In this document: piece by piece, positions 38,144 through 49,645 of the stretch
Layout of the letters: the number at the start of each line of letters is the position of its first letter
Numbering within the stretch: position 1 is the stretch's first letter
Source: Przewalskia tangutica
Taxonomy: Eukaryota; Streptophyta; Magnoliopsida; Solanales; Solanaceae
Reading direction: 5' to 3'
Assembly (NCBI GenBank): GCA_029844215.1
Contig: CM056732.1
Coordinates: forward strand, 48,841,007 to 48,905,006
DNA: 64,000 nt
Made by a program: the position numbers and the translations under genes
Notes under the pieces: model-generated
The model's database searches: none
What the model saw: only the letters and a program-made list of their open reading frames with translations
What the model was told of the DNA's origin: nothing

Positions 38144-40828
38144 CCTCCTTGTGAAGTTGGATATTATATATGTTGGAAGTATATAGATGAGTATGTGATA
38201 TGTGGAATGAAGTTTGGAAAGATTTGGATCTTGTAAGCTTGTTGAAATGGAAATTGGCATGTTAGCCATAAAATGGTAAAAACGTATCTATTACTTGTTG
38301 AAAGTTAATAACAAAGTAATTATAACTTATATAAAGATTGGAATATAAGTTGGAAGATTAAAGGAGTAATTCCGGCATACTAGCCGAAAATTGGATAAGT
38401 GTGATTGTAGTAGTTGGCCAAGAACACCGACTAATGGACTAATGGACTGTATTTACATTGGATTGTATTTACTTTGGACTGTATTTACATTGGACTGTAT
38501 TTACATTGGACTGTCTTTACTTTGGACTATGGACTTGTTTCCATTTCGGTTTTGGTTATTTAAGGGGAAGATTTTTTAAACACGTCCGTTTAGGCGTGTG
38601 ATCCCCTTCTTTAGTTGTTGAATTGTTTCGCCTTAAATGTGGCATGTTGGTTATTGTTTTCGGGCCTTGAAAAAGGTGTAAAAGTACGTAAAAACAGGGG
38701 AAGTGCTGCCCGATTTTCCGTAGAATAAGAGACCCTATACTTAGAAATATTCTACGAAGAGATCTAGAAGTTGATAGATGTGTTATGGTTATGATAGGTG
38801 GATATTCTACGCGCGGCATACTCGACTTGGCTAGTGGATTAAGCCGAAGAGGTATGTGATTCTTCCTATTCTCTTGAGAATGATTATTTGTGAAATATAT
38901 AGTGCGGTAGACGCACGTGTGTTAAAGAAGTTTGATTTCCTTTTTGTGTCCTTGACTTGATATGAAATGTTAAGGACTTGAATTGTGTTAAAAAGTTGTC
39001 AAACCTCATTCGTGAGTAATGGGTACTTGGTCTTTAAAAGAATAAAGTTATCTTGATTTCGGAAATGTGAGTAGTTATCCTTGGTTGTTCTAAAACGTAA
39101 AGTGTTATAATAGCTTTATGGGAAGTTAGTTATAACGACTTTATGAAAATGAAAGAATGGTTTATTATTGGATTTAAAATGGTAACTTGACATTTTTAAA
39201 AGTAATGAGACTTGATTTAAAGATTATGAAACTTAAACTATTGTGAAAAGTATATTGTTACTTGACTTTAAAAAGGATGAGTAATTTGGTTTTAAAGGAA
39301 GGAATGGTTTTGTCTTGGTTTATTTAAAAGGAAGGTATGGAAATTGTTTTGGTTTACTTAAAATGATAGTTACTCTATTTTGATACTACATGTGTTAGTA
39401 TCATGTGACTTTTGTGAAAGAAATTGATCTTTTTAAAAGAGTTAAAGTACGTAGTACTTTGGGGTTAAACCCGGATTTTTGGCATAAAATGAAAGTACCT
39501 TAAGTGTGAGTAATTTGCCTATGTTTGCTTGTGATAGCCTTGTTATGCAAGTATTGTATCCTTATGCTATCGTGTCTCTCGATGGAGGCCGGTCATGTTA
39601 TTCTTGATCATTTTGGGCATACTGACTCGATGGATGGTCTACAGGTATGCGGCCATGATGAGGGTTTGTTCCCTGTTGATAGTGTTATTCCATGGACTAG
39701 CTCTCCATGAGGTTTCTTCACGCAGTGGATCTCGTAGCTAGCCCTCGCACTTGCCCGGCCGATGCGTGATGACCGGTTCTCGTAGTTGGCTGTACGCCCC
39801 GGTCGGTGTTTGGACGGTCTCGTGACGCAGGTGGATCTGGTGGTTAGCTTACGCATTGCGGCCACGGCGTGATGCGGTGGATCCGTAGAGGCTATCGCAT
39901 TTGCCCTTTAAGCTTCGTGACGCAGCTTTTTCGCTTTAGGCCAAGTTTCGTGATGCGAGTGGATCTGGTAGTTAGCTTACGCATTGCCGGCCAACGACGT
40001 GATGCAGGTGGATCTGTAGAGGCTATCGTACTTGCCTCCCGCCTTCGTGATACGCTTATATAGTATTATTGGTATGGCAGGTTACCGTAGTCGCTTCGAT
40101 TGCCTGGCCGACGATTTACGCAGTGGATCTCGTAGTTATGCCTTCGTACTTGCCCCATACGGTTTATGACACAGTGGGACTCGTGTTCATGTATTCTTTG
40201 GTGTTGTTATATCATGATCGCCGATGAGGAAGGAATTCCACGCATGATTGATATTGTGGGCGAGACCCAGTGGTTATATTTGAGTGATGACTTTGAGGCG
40301 AGTCACGACTTGACATGACTACTTATATATCAGGTATCGTAGTTTGGTTATCATACATGTCTCCTCGTTTTATATAGACCGTTATGATTTCATTTACGAT
40401 TTTTAGTTTCACATACTTGTACTGTCAGATCGACCTCCTTCGGGGCCAGCGTCATGCCGCGTGTAGGGTACACGCTTGTTGATCCTCGCTCATAGGATCA
40501 CGGTTCTACGTATTGGGAAGCTCCGTTTCTCCGGAGGCTTATCTTTTGGTATGATTCCCTGAGATTGTAGGTTCTCGTGCATTCAGGGGTATGGCGGGGC
40601 CCTGTCCCGTCATAGTCTGTAGTACTGTTGTGGGCAGGGTTTGTAAAGGATGTATCGCTCGTATATATATATATATATGCAGAAAGGTTACCGTTTTGGT
40701 TAGCCTGTTTCTTATTTCATATTGTTTCATGTCTATGAGTTTTTATTTTCGCTGATTTTCTCTGATGTTTTATCACTAGGGTGCCCGGGGTAAGGCACCA
40801 GTCGCGGGCCCGAGGTCGGGTCGTGACA
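38144..40828 (+). repeat. TRG1 3' LTR, right part (minisatellite at 39716-40165)
   Basis: Resumes cctccttgtgaagttggata directly after the TRG2 duplication. It has a short array of about six tttacattggactg units near 38447-38530 (also at about 13685-13765 in the 5' LTR) and the main minisatellite at 39716-40165. No coding region. Confidence 0.85.
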
Positions 40829-40833
40829 TGAAG

Positions 40834-41560
40834 ATCAAGCCTAGACCTTCGACCCTAGGTTGTCTCCGAAAAAGGTAAACACTTTCCCAATTAAAGTTGT
40901 ATTTAAAATTTACATTTTTAGATGTATTATATTGCTAGCATGCTTAGTTAGTTTTTTTAAGTGTGTATTCTCATAGAATTGCCTCTAGTTAGTTTAAGTG
41001 CAAAAATGAACTCACACTAGCATGATTGTAAGTATGTTCAGTCAACTTTGAATTAATGTATGTGTCTTGTTTGATAATGGTTGAATAATTTGTGTATAAC
41101 ATGCAGTTATAAGCATGTCTAGTTGACTTACGAAGCATGTATGGTAATCTGTGAAGGATTGTGTGTTCGCAAAGGGAGATGAAGAGAAACTTAGAAGTCG
41201 AAAAAAAGCTTTGGGTCGACAAGGCCTCAGAACGATAACTCTATAGCAATATGACATAATAACATGCAAACATAGAGAATCCAACATATACACATATACA
41301 TACTAAGGCCGACAAGACCATCATAAGCGTATTAGACCATCTGATAGGCCATAAAGACCATACAAAATGACTATACATAGGACTTAAATCTACAAGACTC
41401 TAAATACATCGTGGAGTAGTAACAGGTCGGGATAGGGCCCCGCCATACCCAAAATACATATATACATCAAAATCTTAACCTACTAACACCCTATGACAAC
41501 TCCAGAAGAAGGGAACATGATAATTAACAGCTGGATCGATCACCTATTGTGGGGGCGTCT
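40834..41560. other. Older sequence between TRG1 and S3, no gene
   Basis: This is the continuation of the sequence cut at 12457. The first ~400 bp are AT-rich with no recognised feature. From about 41400 it holds ggtcgggatagggccccgcc, a word near the U5 side of the minus-strand LTRs, and it joins 44545 once S3 is removed. It is most likely LTR sequence of G or a neighbour. Confidence 0.5.
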
Positions 41561-42185
41561 TGTCACGACCCGAACCCGGGCCCGTGACTGGTGCCTTACC
41601 CGGGCACCCAAGTAGACATACATCAGAGTAACCAGCGGAATAATAAAACAAGACATGAAACAATTATAGAATGAGAACAGTTTATCAAGAGAAGATTGCC
41701 TTTCGGCATGTATATATACATAAAATTTGAACCCGAACAGTTACATCCCTTTTACAAACTGCCTCGCCACAAGGCTCTGGCACTCTAAGATTTTTACAAC
41801 AACTATGACGGGACAGGGCCCCGCCATACCCCTGAATGTACAAGAACTTACAAACTCGGGGAAACATACCAAAAGATAAGCCTCCGGAGAAAACGGAGCT
41901 TCCCAATACGCTGAACTGTGATCCTAAGAGTGAGGATCAACAACCGATGTACTCTACCGCGTGAACGCATCCCCGGAAGGAGGTCGCATAACAGTACCAA
42001 GTATGTGAAATCGAAATATCAGAAACGAAATCATACGATGCTAAAATAAAACAGAGACATGTATGATAACAAACTACGATTCACAACATAAAGCGATCAT
42101 GTCAAGTCGGGACTCACGCCTCAAGTCATCCTCATGCCCGTAGAACTCCTTCCTCACCGCGACGATGCGGATATAAACCGTATAA

Positions 42186-42548
42186 CATGTCTCGCCCATC
42201 CCACGGGAATCGAGGTGGAATCGTGTGGTATACATGTCGGCCCATCCCACGGACTCGTGTGGCGTGTGGAATACATGTCGACCCATCCACGGGACTCGGT
42301 GAAGAATCGTATGGAATACATGTCCCGCCCATCCATGGGACTCGGTGAAGAATCGTATGGAATACATGTCGGCCCATCCTACGGACTCGGTGAAGAATCG
42401 TATGGAATACATGTCCCGCCATCCCATGGGACTCGGTGAAGAATCGTATGGAATACATGTACCGCCCATCCTACGTGGGACTCGGTGAAGAATCGTATGG
42501 AATACATGTCGACCCATCCCATGGACTCGGTGAAGAATCGTCCATAAC
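42186..42548 (-). repeat. Minisatellite in S3, about eight copies
   Basis: Units of 40-48 bp with acatgtcgacccatcccatg and gactcggtgaagaatcgtat. A 158-codon minus-strand frame crosses it and is repetitive because of it. Confidence 0.9.
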
Positions 42549-44052
42549 ATTTAAACCTCTTTAAGACGATTAAGATAATACCATGTCTTCATTTTAAACC
42601 AACACATTTTCCCTTTTTAAGGTCAAGTAACAACATTCTTTTCCAAAAGTTCAAGTTGCATATTTTTAAATACTTAAGTCTCTTATTTTCGAAAGATTTC
42701 ATAGTTCATAGTCCTAATCACTTAACAACGCAATTTCTTCTTTTAACAAAATTGAGTAACATATATCTTATGTGTGAGTAGTTTATTCTTGTTTATAACA
42801 ATATTATTAAAGCAACCATGATCTAGGAAATGTAATACAATTTTGTCTTATCTTAGCTTCTATGCAGATGGAGGTTTCTACTGGTTTTAATATAATTAAT
42901 TATTTGTCAATACATTTTCCTTTATTAACGCTGAGTTGGTTTGTTCGATACTTATTCTCATTTCAAATCAATATAACTTATTAGTTAAAACCAAGTACTC
43001 ATTACTCACTTAATGAGGTTTCACAACTTTTTAATAAAAGTCATATCAAGCCAATTAAGTCAAGTCTCTTATTTTCTTAAAATCAACAACCCATTTCTTA
43101 CCTACATAAAGTTGTTATAACAAACTTCTCATAAAGCCGTTATAACACTTTATGTTTTAAACCAACCCAATTCATTTAGCACACGTACGTCACCGCATTA
43201 CATAGTTTACAAACATCATGCTAGAAAGGATAGGAAGAGGTTCACATACCTCGCGACGATTATCGACAAATAGCAAAACGCTCCACCGTACTATAACCCT
43301 GCTAGCCTTGTCCACCCTTCAAGTAGAACACACTACTCGCAGAACTTCAACCTATAATGGCATATGCGTCTATCAACGTCTAGACTACTCTGTAGAATAT
43401 TCTAAGCAGAAGGTTCTTAATTCTACGGAAAATTGGGCAAGACTTCCCTACCACAAACCACACAAGTTCTTTGTAAAAACGATCCATGTAATTACAGTTC
43501 AATTCTCTTCTTTAATATCCTTCTATATCTTATACTCATCTATACTACTACGATGTAATCTCCAATTACAATAGAAGGACAGGATTAATTACCTCGATAA
43601 GCCAAAAATTATCCAAGATTTAATGTCGATCCCGAAAGCAACGTTTAGCTCTACTCCGCCAACCCAACCCGCTCCAAGAAACCCTTATACGCTCCTAACC
43701 AACTCCTCTTTAAGAACCAACCTAAACAAGTGAAGAACACTAAGGTTCTTGTCCTCACAACTCTCGGCCAAGGTGAGGCTTTAGGGGCTAGGGTGTGAAA
43801 TCTTTTCTAACCTTTTGGTTAATAATCTTCCTAATACACTAAGGAAGAACACTTAAGAGTTTAGGAATTTTTGGACAAAGTTTGGTTAAGGGAGAGGGGT
43901 GTGGGACGAGAACTATCAAGAGGGGGGGAGTTTCGGCGAGAGCTACTAGGAAGGGGGGGGGGGTGTTTGGACGAGAGCTTCTCAAAGGGGGAGAGGGATT
44001 TTGAGAATTGGAAATTGTTCAAGTGATGAAGAAGTCTTGCACTTGAGGGGTG

Positions 44053-44345
44053 TATTTATAGAACCTTCAATGGTCTAGATTAAAACAAATGGAGGGTGAA
44101 GATTTGGATCCATGTGAAGAATGAGGTCTTCCAACCAAGTGTCCACCACAATGTTGGGACATATGTCCACCACAACCTTGGGACATATGTCCCCCACAAC
44201 AATGAGCCATGTGGCCATCCACATGGCTCACAAAACCGTCCAAATACCTACTCCCACTCACCAAAAGAAAATATCTTCCAAGACTTTGACCACTTGACCA
44301 TGCAAATCGTCCAACATGGGTCTAAGTGGGGTGACACATGTCGCC
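44053..44345 (-). promoter_or_regulatory. S3 promoter block (minus strand)
   Basis: Box ggtgacacatgtcgcc (44330-44345) and TATA box tatttata on plus (44053-44060), about 480 bp from the LTR start at 44539. G-rich tracts at about 43922 and 43955 (oligo-C on the coding strand) follow downstream. Confidence 0.55.
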
Positions 44346-44544
44346 CTCCTAGTGGTCCAAAATATTTCATCTCTCGGAAAAATCCGTAATCGGTTAAAAT
44401 ATTAAAAACGTAGAATTTCCTTTACAAGGTTCGGAATCTTTTCCGTCGAAAGTTCACAATTTCATCCTTAACCTAATTAGGGCTTGAATATTCGTACGTA
44501 CATCCTCGCATACATACTCTGGAAATACGGGGTATAACACGTCT

Positions 44545-46195
44545 GGACATCTATCTACATCTGCAGGCATGAATACAGTACCCCAGCAAAGGGTCATCAG
44601 TACGAAAGGATGTACTGAATATGTAAGGCAAATAAATATAAGTAAAGACTGTAACAAAAGTAAAGTAAGGACAAGAGAAAACCTGGGACCTCGAAAAGCC
44701 AATGTGGGCATGTGAAATGCATGTTTTATATATATATAAACCACACTATAGGGAAATGTCATGATCAAGCCGCTCTTTGGGGCTAATGTAACATACCCAA
44801 CTACAGTGGTGTGCAAATATAAGTGTTGTAGCCGACCGACTATAGCGTGGTTCAGTGTCATAAAATAGATACATATATATAAAATGCATGAATGACTTTA
44901 GAATTTTTTTTATGAACAAGGCTGAAGTGACATAATGTCATTACCCTCCGACTATCATTATGTAACTACTTATATCAATCGTCGTAAATCAACAAGAAGC
45001 TCAGAATCCTCACAAATCAAGATATATCATCAAAACACATAAAGTATTCACGGCAAGGGACATATAAGGTTCATGATACATTTCAAAGATTAAGAATAAC
45101 CATATTTCTAACCTTCAAGAATAGATTTGCTTATGAAACATTTTGTTTCGTGACGTTTTTTCTAAGATCATGTCAAAAGAAATGAAAGGCAAGCCTTATA
45201 TACCTCGTCGTCTGGTCAACGTTATCCCTACAAGGTTTCACCCGCTTTACAATCGACGACCTATGTAACAGAGATAATTCGGATCAAGATCAAGTCGATA
45301 GTTACAAGATTACTTTATTACGACATTCTATCGAATACTTGGAGTGCATAATTTTCATGCTTTGTTCTCATGGCAACTAAGATACTATCAACTACTCTTC
45401 ATTAGTTATAACAAAAACAATATCACAACTATTATACTACCATATCCAGCCATTAACATCTCAAGAACTAAATCAAAGCAATCCAACAATCAACATTCCT
45501 CTGTCATAGAGTTTAACTCAAATCTTACAAGTTATCTTTACTAATTCAACTAGCTAGTCTAAGAGGAGCTATAGAACATCTAAGAGTAGAAAAATCTTAC
45601 CTTAAACAACCAAGATCCTTACAACAAGCTTCCTTCGAAGCTCCAAGAAACTCAAGCTTTACTCAACAAATTAAAGAGGATTTTAAAGATGATCTAGGCT
45701 TTCCAAAGATGAAATCACATCATAAGCTTATGGAAAGGTTCTTCAATTGTATAAGAGCCTTTGGAGAGAGTTTGGGAGTGTATATCAACTATTTGGTTCT
45801 AAAATGAAATGTTAAGTGAGTTACCTCGAACTTGTGTCTAAATAGGCCTCTCCACCGCCTCACTTATGCGGGTAGAAATGCGACGTAGATGCTAGTCTGC
45901 GGCTTCATCCCTCACCACATATGGTGGTAGTGAGGTGGTCAAGGGGTGGTCTTATGCTATAGCCAAATCCATGAAACGGAATAGGTTCTGCAATGCAAAA
46001 TGCTTAGCGTATCAGAATAACTTCGCCAAACTTCATCGAGGAATGTTTCCTTCAATCTAAATGACCTCTGACCTTCCGTACACTTTCTTAACATCCATCT
46101 AAGTCATAAGTGACCCTCGAAAGGGATCTTGAGCCACCGGGCCTGAAGTCGACTAACTACGCTCTCACTCGCGCATAAAACTACGGGGTGTAAAT
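44545..46195 (-). repeat. Older minus-strand LTR, U3 side, ending near 46195
   Basis: It continues 41560 without S3. The words catctgcaggcatgaatacag and gtactgaatatgtaaggc are typical of the U5-proximal part of these LTRs. A donor-like tatatacct lies at about 45197 and the right edge ctacggggtgtaa resembles an LTR start (TTACACCCCGTAG on minus). Whether it is the same LTR as 11176-12457 is unsettled. No coding region. Confidence 0.55.
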
Positions 46196-46361
46196 GCCCG
46201 TTCTTACCACCCATGGGGACCCGAGGAATTTGTCCTTATGCACCTGATAGGGTTTTGAGACAGTTTGGTAGAACACAAGTGATATCCAAAGTAGGAAACA
46301 TAGGATATTATGTAATCGATTATGAGGAAGATAAAATCTGAGAGGTTGTGGATATCATAGG
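46196..46361. other. Short flank between the old LTR and element H
   Basis: 166 bp with no match to any other part of the window that I could see. It ends in atagg (46357-46361), the probable left target duplication of H. It may be internal sequence of another element or the oldest host DNA here. Confidence 0.4.
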
Positions 46362-46687
46362 TGTTACACCCCGTAGTTCCAGAGTATGTATGTGAGGACG
46401 TACGTACGAATGTATAATCCTAAATAGGTTAAGGATGAAAATTTTGAATTTCCGACGGAAAATATTCCGAACCTCGTGAGGGAAAAAGGTTTATTATTGG
46501 GAATTGGATTCTCAAATTTGGTATTTAAGACTTTAAGAATTTATAAGAATTATGGATTTTATTTTCCGGAATTGGTCATTTGGGACCCACGAGAGAAATT
46601 TACGGTTTTGTGGGGCCCACATTGTTTTCGAGATTTTGGCCATTATAATTATTTTCGGGGGATGAAATATTTTGGACCAATAAGGGG

Positions 46688-46885
46688 GCGACACGTGTCA
46701 CCCCATGTGGCCATGTTGGCCGAATTGGTGTGCCAAGTAGCTTGTGGCCGAAATGGGGAGACATGTGGCTAGCCACTTGTCTCAAGTTTGTCTTGCTTGG
46801 ACAAGTGGCTTGTGGGCACACACACTTGTTCCCCAATCTCACCACACACTTGCTTGCATCCTAACCTTTGATTGTCCTATAAATA
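46688..46885 (+). promoter_or_regulatory. LTR H promoter block with G-box
   Basis: Box gcgacacgtgtcacc (46688-46702) contains the plant G-box core CACGTG. TATA box tataaata at 46878-46885, about 516 bp from the LTR start. Confidence 0.6.
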
Positions 46886-48204
46886 CCCCCCTTAAGCTTG
46901 CAAGACTTCATCAAACACTTAAAGATTTCCAAGACACAAAATACTCCCTCCCTTAGTTAGTGCTCTCGGCACCCCCCCCCCCACTTTGTGAAGAACAATT
47001 CTTCAATTGTTGTTGTTTAATCCCAAATACCTTAGCCAAGTGTCCCTAGTAGTGTTCTAAAGTAATCCCAACACAAAGATCCCGGAAATACTACGTTATT
47101 CCAGTAGTCACAAAAATGAAACCCTAGGGTAATCTTCATATTTTGGATGAAGTGTTAAGAGAAGTTGGTTAGGAACTTCTAAGGGTTTTTTGGAGTGTAT
47201 TGGAGCGTAAGGATTAGGAGCTAACGTTGCTAAGGATCGACTTATAAATCTTGGATAATTTTGGGCTTATCGAGGTAATGATCTTTGTCCTTCTATTGTA
47301 ATTGGAGATTACATATTGTAGTAGTTTATAATTGAGTATATGATATGTGGAAGGAATATTTAAAAGAAATAGACTGTTTAGGTTTATTGTGGGGCAGAAT
47401 TTTACACGTCCAGTTAGGCGTGTGATTCCTTTGAGTTGTTGGCTATTGATATCGGGCCTTGAAAAAGGTGGAAAAGTATGTGGATACGGGGGGGGAGGTG
47501 CTGCCCAATTTTTCGTAGAATAAGGAACTCTATACTTAGAATATTCTACGAAGAGGTCTAGACGTTGATAGACGTATTTGATTATTATAGGTTGATACTC
47601 TACGCGCGGCATATTCGACTTGGCAAGTGGATTTAGCCGAGGAGGTATGTGATTCTTCCTATCCTCTTGAGCATGATTGTTGTGAAATATAAAGTACGGT
47701 AGACGTACGTATGTTAAATGGATTTGGTTTCACTTGATATCCCTGGCTTAACTTCTAAAAACTTAAGAGTCTTGAATTGTTCAAAAAAGAAGTTGTGAAC
47801 GTATTGGTTGGAAAAGAATTGGATATTTTTGCTTTTAAGAGACTTTAGTATCTTCGAAAGTTATGAAACGTTATTTGAAAGTATAAGATCTCTTGATTTC
47901 CTAAAATATGAGTGTTGAATTTCTCGAAAAACCTAAGTGTTATAATAGCTTTATGGGAAGTTAGTTATAACGACTTGTAAAAGATAAAAGAATGGTTACT
48001 TATTTGTGTTGAAGAACTTGTAATAATTTTATGAAGGTGTAGTAACTTGAGTTTCTAATTGTGGTTACATGCGGTGTACGAAGTTATGAGTATCTCTTAA
48101 CTTGTTTATGTTGCGTTCGATAGCCGGTTGTGTGGTATTATATTTTATTATGGGGTGAATCCCCTGGCCATGTTACATTATTATCTCTGCGGGTTCGCGA
48201 CTCC

Positions 48205-48432
48205 CGATGCGAGGAGTACCTCATGCGGGCCAAAGGGGCTTATGCGGGACGAGGTCCTATGCGGGGAACATCTCTATGTGGGTCCAAGGGACTCATGCGG
48301 GTCCAAGGGACTCATGCGGGCCCAAGGGGCTTATGCGGGACAAGATCCTATGAAATACCGCGGGTTCGCAACCCCCAATGCGAGGAGTACCTCATGCGGG
48401 TCGACGCGACTTATGCGGGCTCATGAGAGTTC
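48205..48432 (+). repeat. Minisatellite in LTR H
   Basis: Units with gatgcgaggagtacctcatg and shorter repeats of gggtccaagggactcatgcg. Same family as LTR A. Confidence 0.75.
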
Positions 48433-48551
48433 AGGATAGGAGTTGTCCAATGATACTATTGGCGAGTGGCCCTAGTTTGATCATTGGCTCCCTACTCAGC
48501 ACCGACCAAGTGACCCTTATGTTATCCTTATATGTGTTGTGGTGCAATGTA

Positions 48552-48576
48552 CTGTCCAATGATACTATTGGCGTGT
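48552..48576 (+). other. Filler DNA at the LTR-gag junction of H
   Basis: Bases 48552-48572 repeat 48444-48464 exactly (21 bp, tgtccaatgatactattggc plus g), 108 bp downstream of the first copy, at the point where LTR similarity stops and gag starts. This is the look of a break repaired by copying nearby sequence. Confidence 0.7.
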
Positions 48577-49645
48577 TCCACGACGCCGCCAGCCCTAGCA
48601 GAGTTTAGAGCAGCAGCAGTGGCTACTGAGACCACGGTACCTGAGCCTCCAGTCCCACAGCCAGGAGCAGAGGATATGGGTTACAAGGAGATGGCCCAGT
48701 TATTAGCCAGGATCGTGGCGAGGCATGAGGACAGACGGGAGACAGCGGTTCCGGTTGTGCCCGTAGTTCACCCCAGATCTGATAGTTTGAGACTTCGGGA
48801 CTTTTTGAGTTGCAGTCCACCAGAGTTCTATAGGTCGAGGACTGAGGATGATCCTCAGGAGTTTATCCGACAGTTGCAGCGGATCATGAGAGTGATCAAG
48901 GCCTCGGAGACAGAGTCAGTGGTATTAGGTTCACATCGGCCGCTGCGTGATCTGCGATCGGTTTGATTCTATGGAACCGCCCGGGGAGCATGCGCTTCCA
49001 GCTATTTGGGACGAGTTCTCAGAGGCGTTTCTTAGCCATTTCTTGCCTCCGCAGATGAGGAGAGCTCGGGCCGATAGATTTCTGATGTTGAGGCAGAACG
49101 GGCGGACGGTTCGGGAGTACAACGTTGAGTTTAACTCGTTGGCTCGGTACGTCCCCGCTTTAATGGCAGACATGGAGGACAGAGTGCACCGCTATGTCAC
49201 AAGGCTCGATGATTACTTAGCAGAGGGTTGCTCGGGTGTAGCTCTTCAGTCGGGCATGGACATTGCCCGCATACAGGCTTATGCACTTGGGAGTGAGGTA
49301 CGTAGAGGCCGACGGATTAACAGATATCAGCATAAGAGGGTCAGGACAGCAGGGTCCTTTGGCAGCTTTCGAGGCGGACGGCCTCAGCAGCAGACTAGAT
49401 TTGCACCTCAGCCAGTTCAGAGCGCTCCTTCACAGTCTTCAGGACGTCCAGAGTATTCGGCGGAAGGTCAGGGCCCCAGGGCTTCGGGCTTCGGGCTTCC
49501 AGGGAAGCAGGGATTCTAACCGATCGAGACCACCCCCTCTCGGTGTGGCCGATGTGGTAGATCCCATTACTGGAGTTGTGGTAATGCTTTGGGACCTTGT
49601 TACGCTTGCGGCCAGCAGGGTCATATTTCGAGGACCGTCTCACTG
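48577..49645 (+). pseudogene. Element H gag, 5' truncated, with CCHC remnant
   Basis: Gag lacks its first ~50 codons, lost in the LTR-gag deletion. Readable parts are AEFRAAAVATETTVPEPPV, SLRLRDFLSCSPPEFYRSR and ASETESVVLGSHR to about 48945. A frame change there is followed by EHALPAIWDEFSEAFLSHFLPPQMRRARADRF and NGRTVREYNVEFNSLARYVPAL to 49519. A zinc knuckle (CYACGQQGH, with the final Cys lost) lies near 49595-49640. It is the closest relative of TRG1 Gag in the window. Confidence 0.85.

Larger units (their letters stand above)
12463..40828 (+). mobile_element. TRG1: gag-only (non-autonomous) LTR retrotransposon with two nested insertions
   Basis: Perfect tgaag copies at 12458-12462 and 40829-40833 bracket the element. 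Removing the LINE (with one target copy) and TRG2 (with one target copy) gives LTRs of about 3566 and 3601 bp and an internal region of 2461 bp (25929-28389). The internal part holds a primer site, gag, a spacer without coding potential, a hairpin and a polypurine tract. No protease, RT, RNase H or integrase motif is present. This is the layout of TR-GAG-type non-autonomous elements known from plants. Its LTRs are close to identical in clean stretches, so insertion is recent. Confidence 0.9.
28390..40828 (+). repeat. TRG1 3' LTR, split by TRG2
   Basis: Parts 28390-29305 and 38144-40828 join inside the word actttgtcctcc, as seen uninterrupted at about 13373 in the 5' LTR. Net length is about 3601 bp. 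It ends gtcgggtcgtgaca, followed by the outer duplication tgaag. Box gcgacatgtgtcacc at 28717-28731, TATA-like tatatat at 28891-28897, donor-like site at 38850-38859. Confidence 0.92.
41561..44539 (-). mobile_element. Solo LTR S3 with target duplication cgtct
   Basis: A 2979-bp minus-strand LTR from tgtcacgacccgaacccggg to ggaaatacggggtataaca, between perfect cgtct copies (41556-41560 and 44540-44544). No internal region. It is related to S1 at both ends but has a different minisatellite. Donor-like site on minus at 43242-43251. Confidence 0.93.
46362..48551 (+). repeat. Element H 5' LTR, U5 end deleted
   Basis: It starts tgttacaccccgtagttcca and closely follows LTR A (oligo-C at 46972-46982, donor-like site 47643-47652, minisatellite) up to caatgtactg. 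The last few hundred bases expected from LTR A, the primer site and the gag start are missing. A short filler then joins gag. Confidence 0.85.

Noticed and set aside
42074..42550. 158-codon minus-strand reading frame with repeated FHTILHRV-like peptides
   Set aside because: It lies wholly over the S3 minisatellite, and the peptide repeat is the DNA repeat translated. No start context or homologue.
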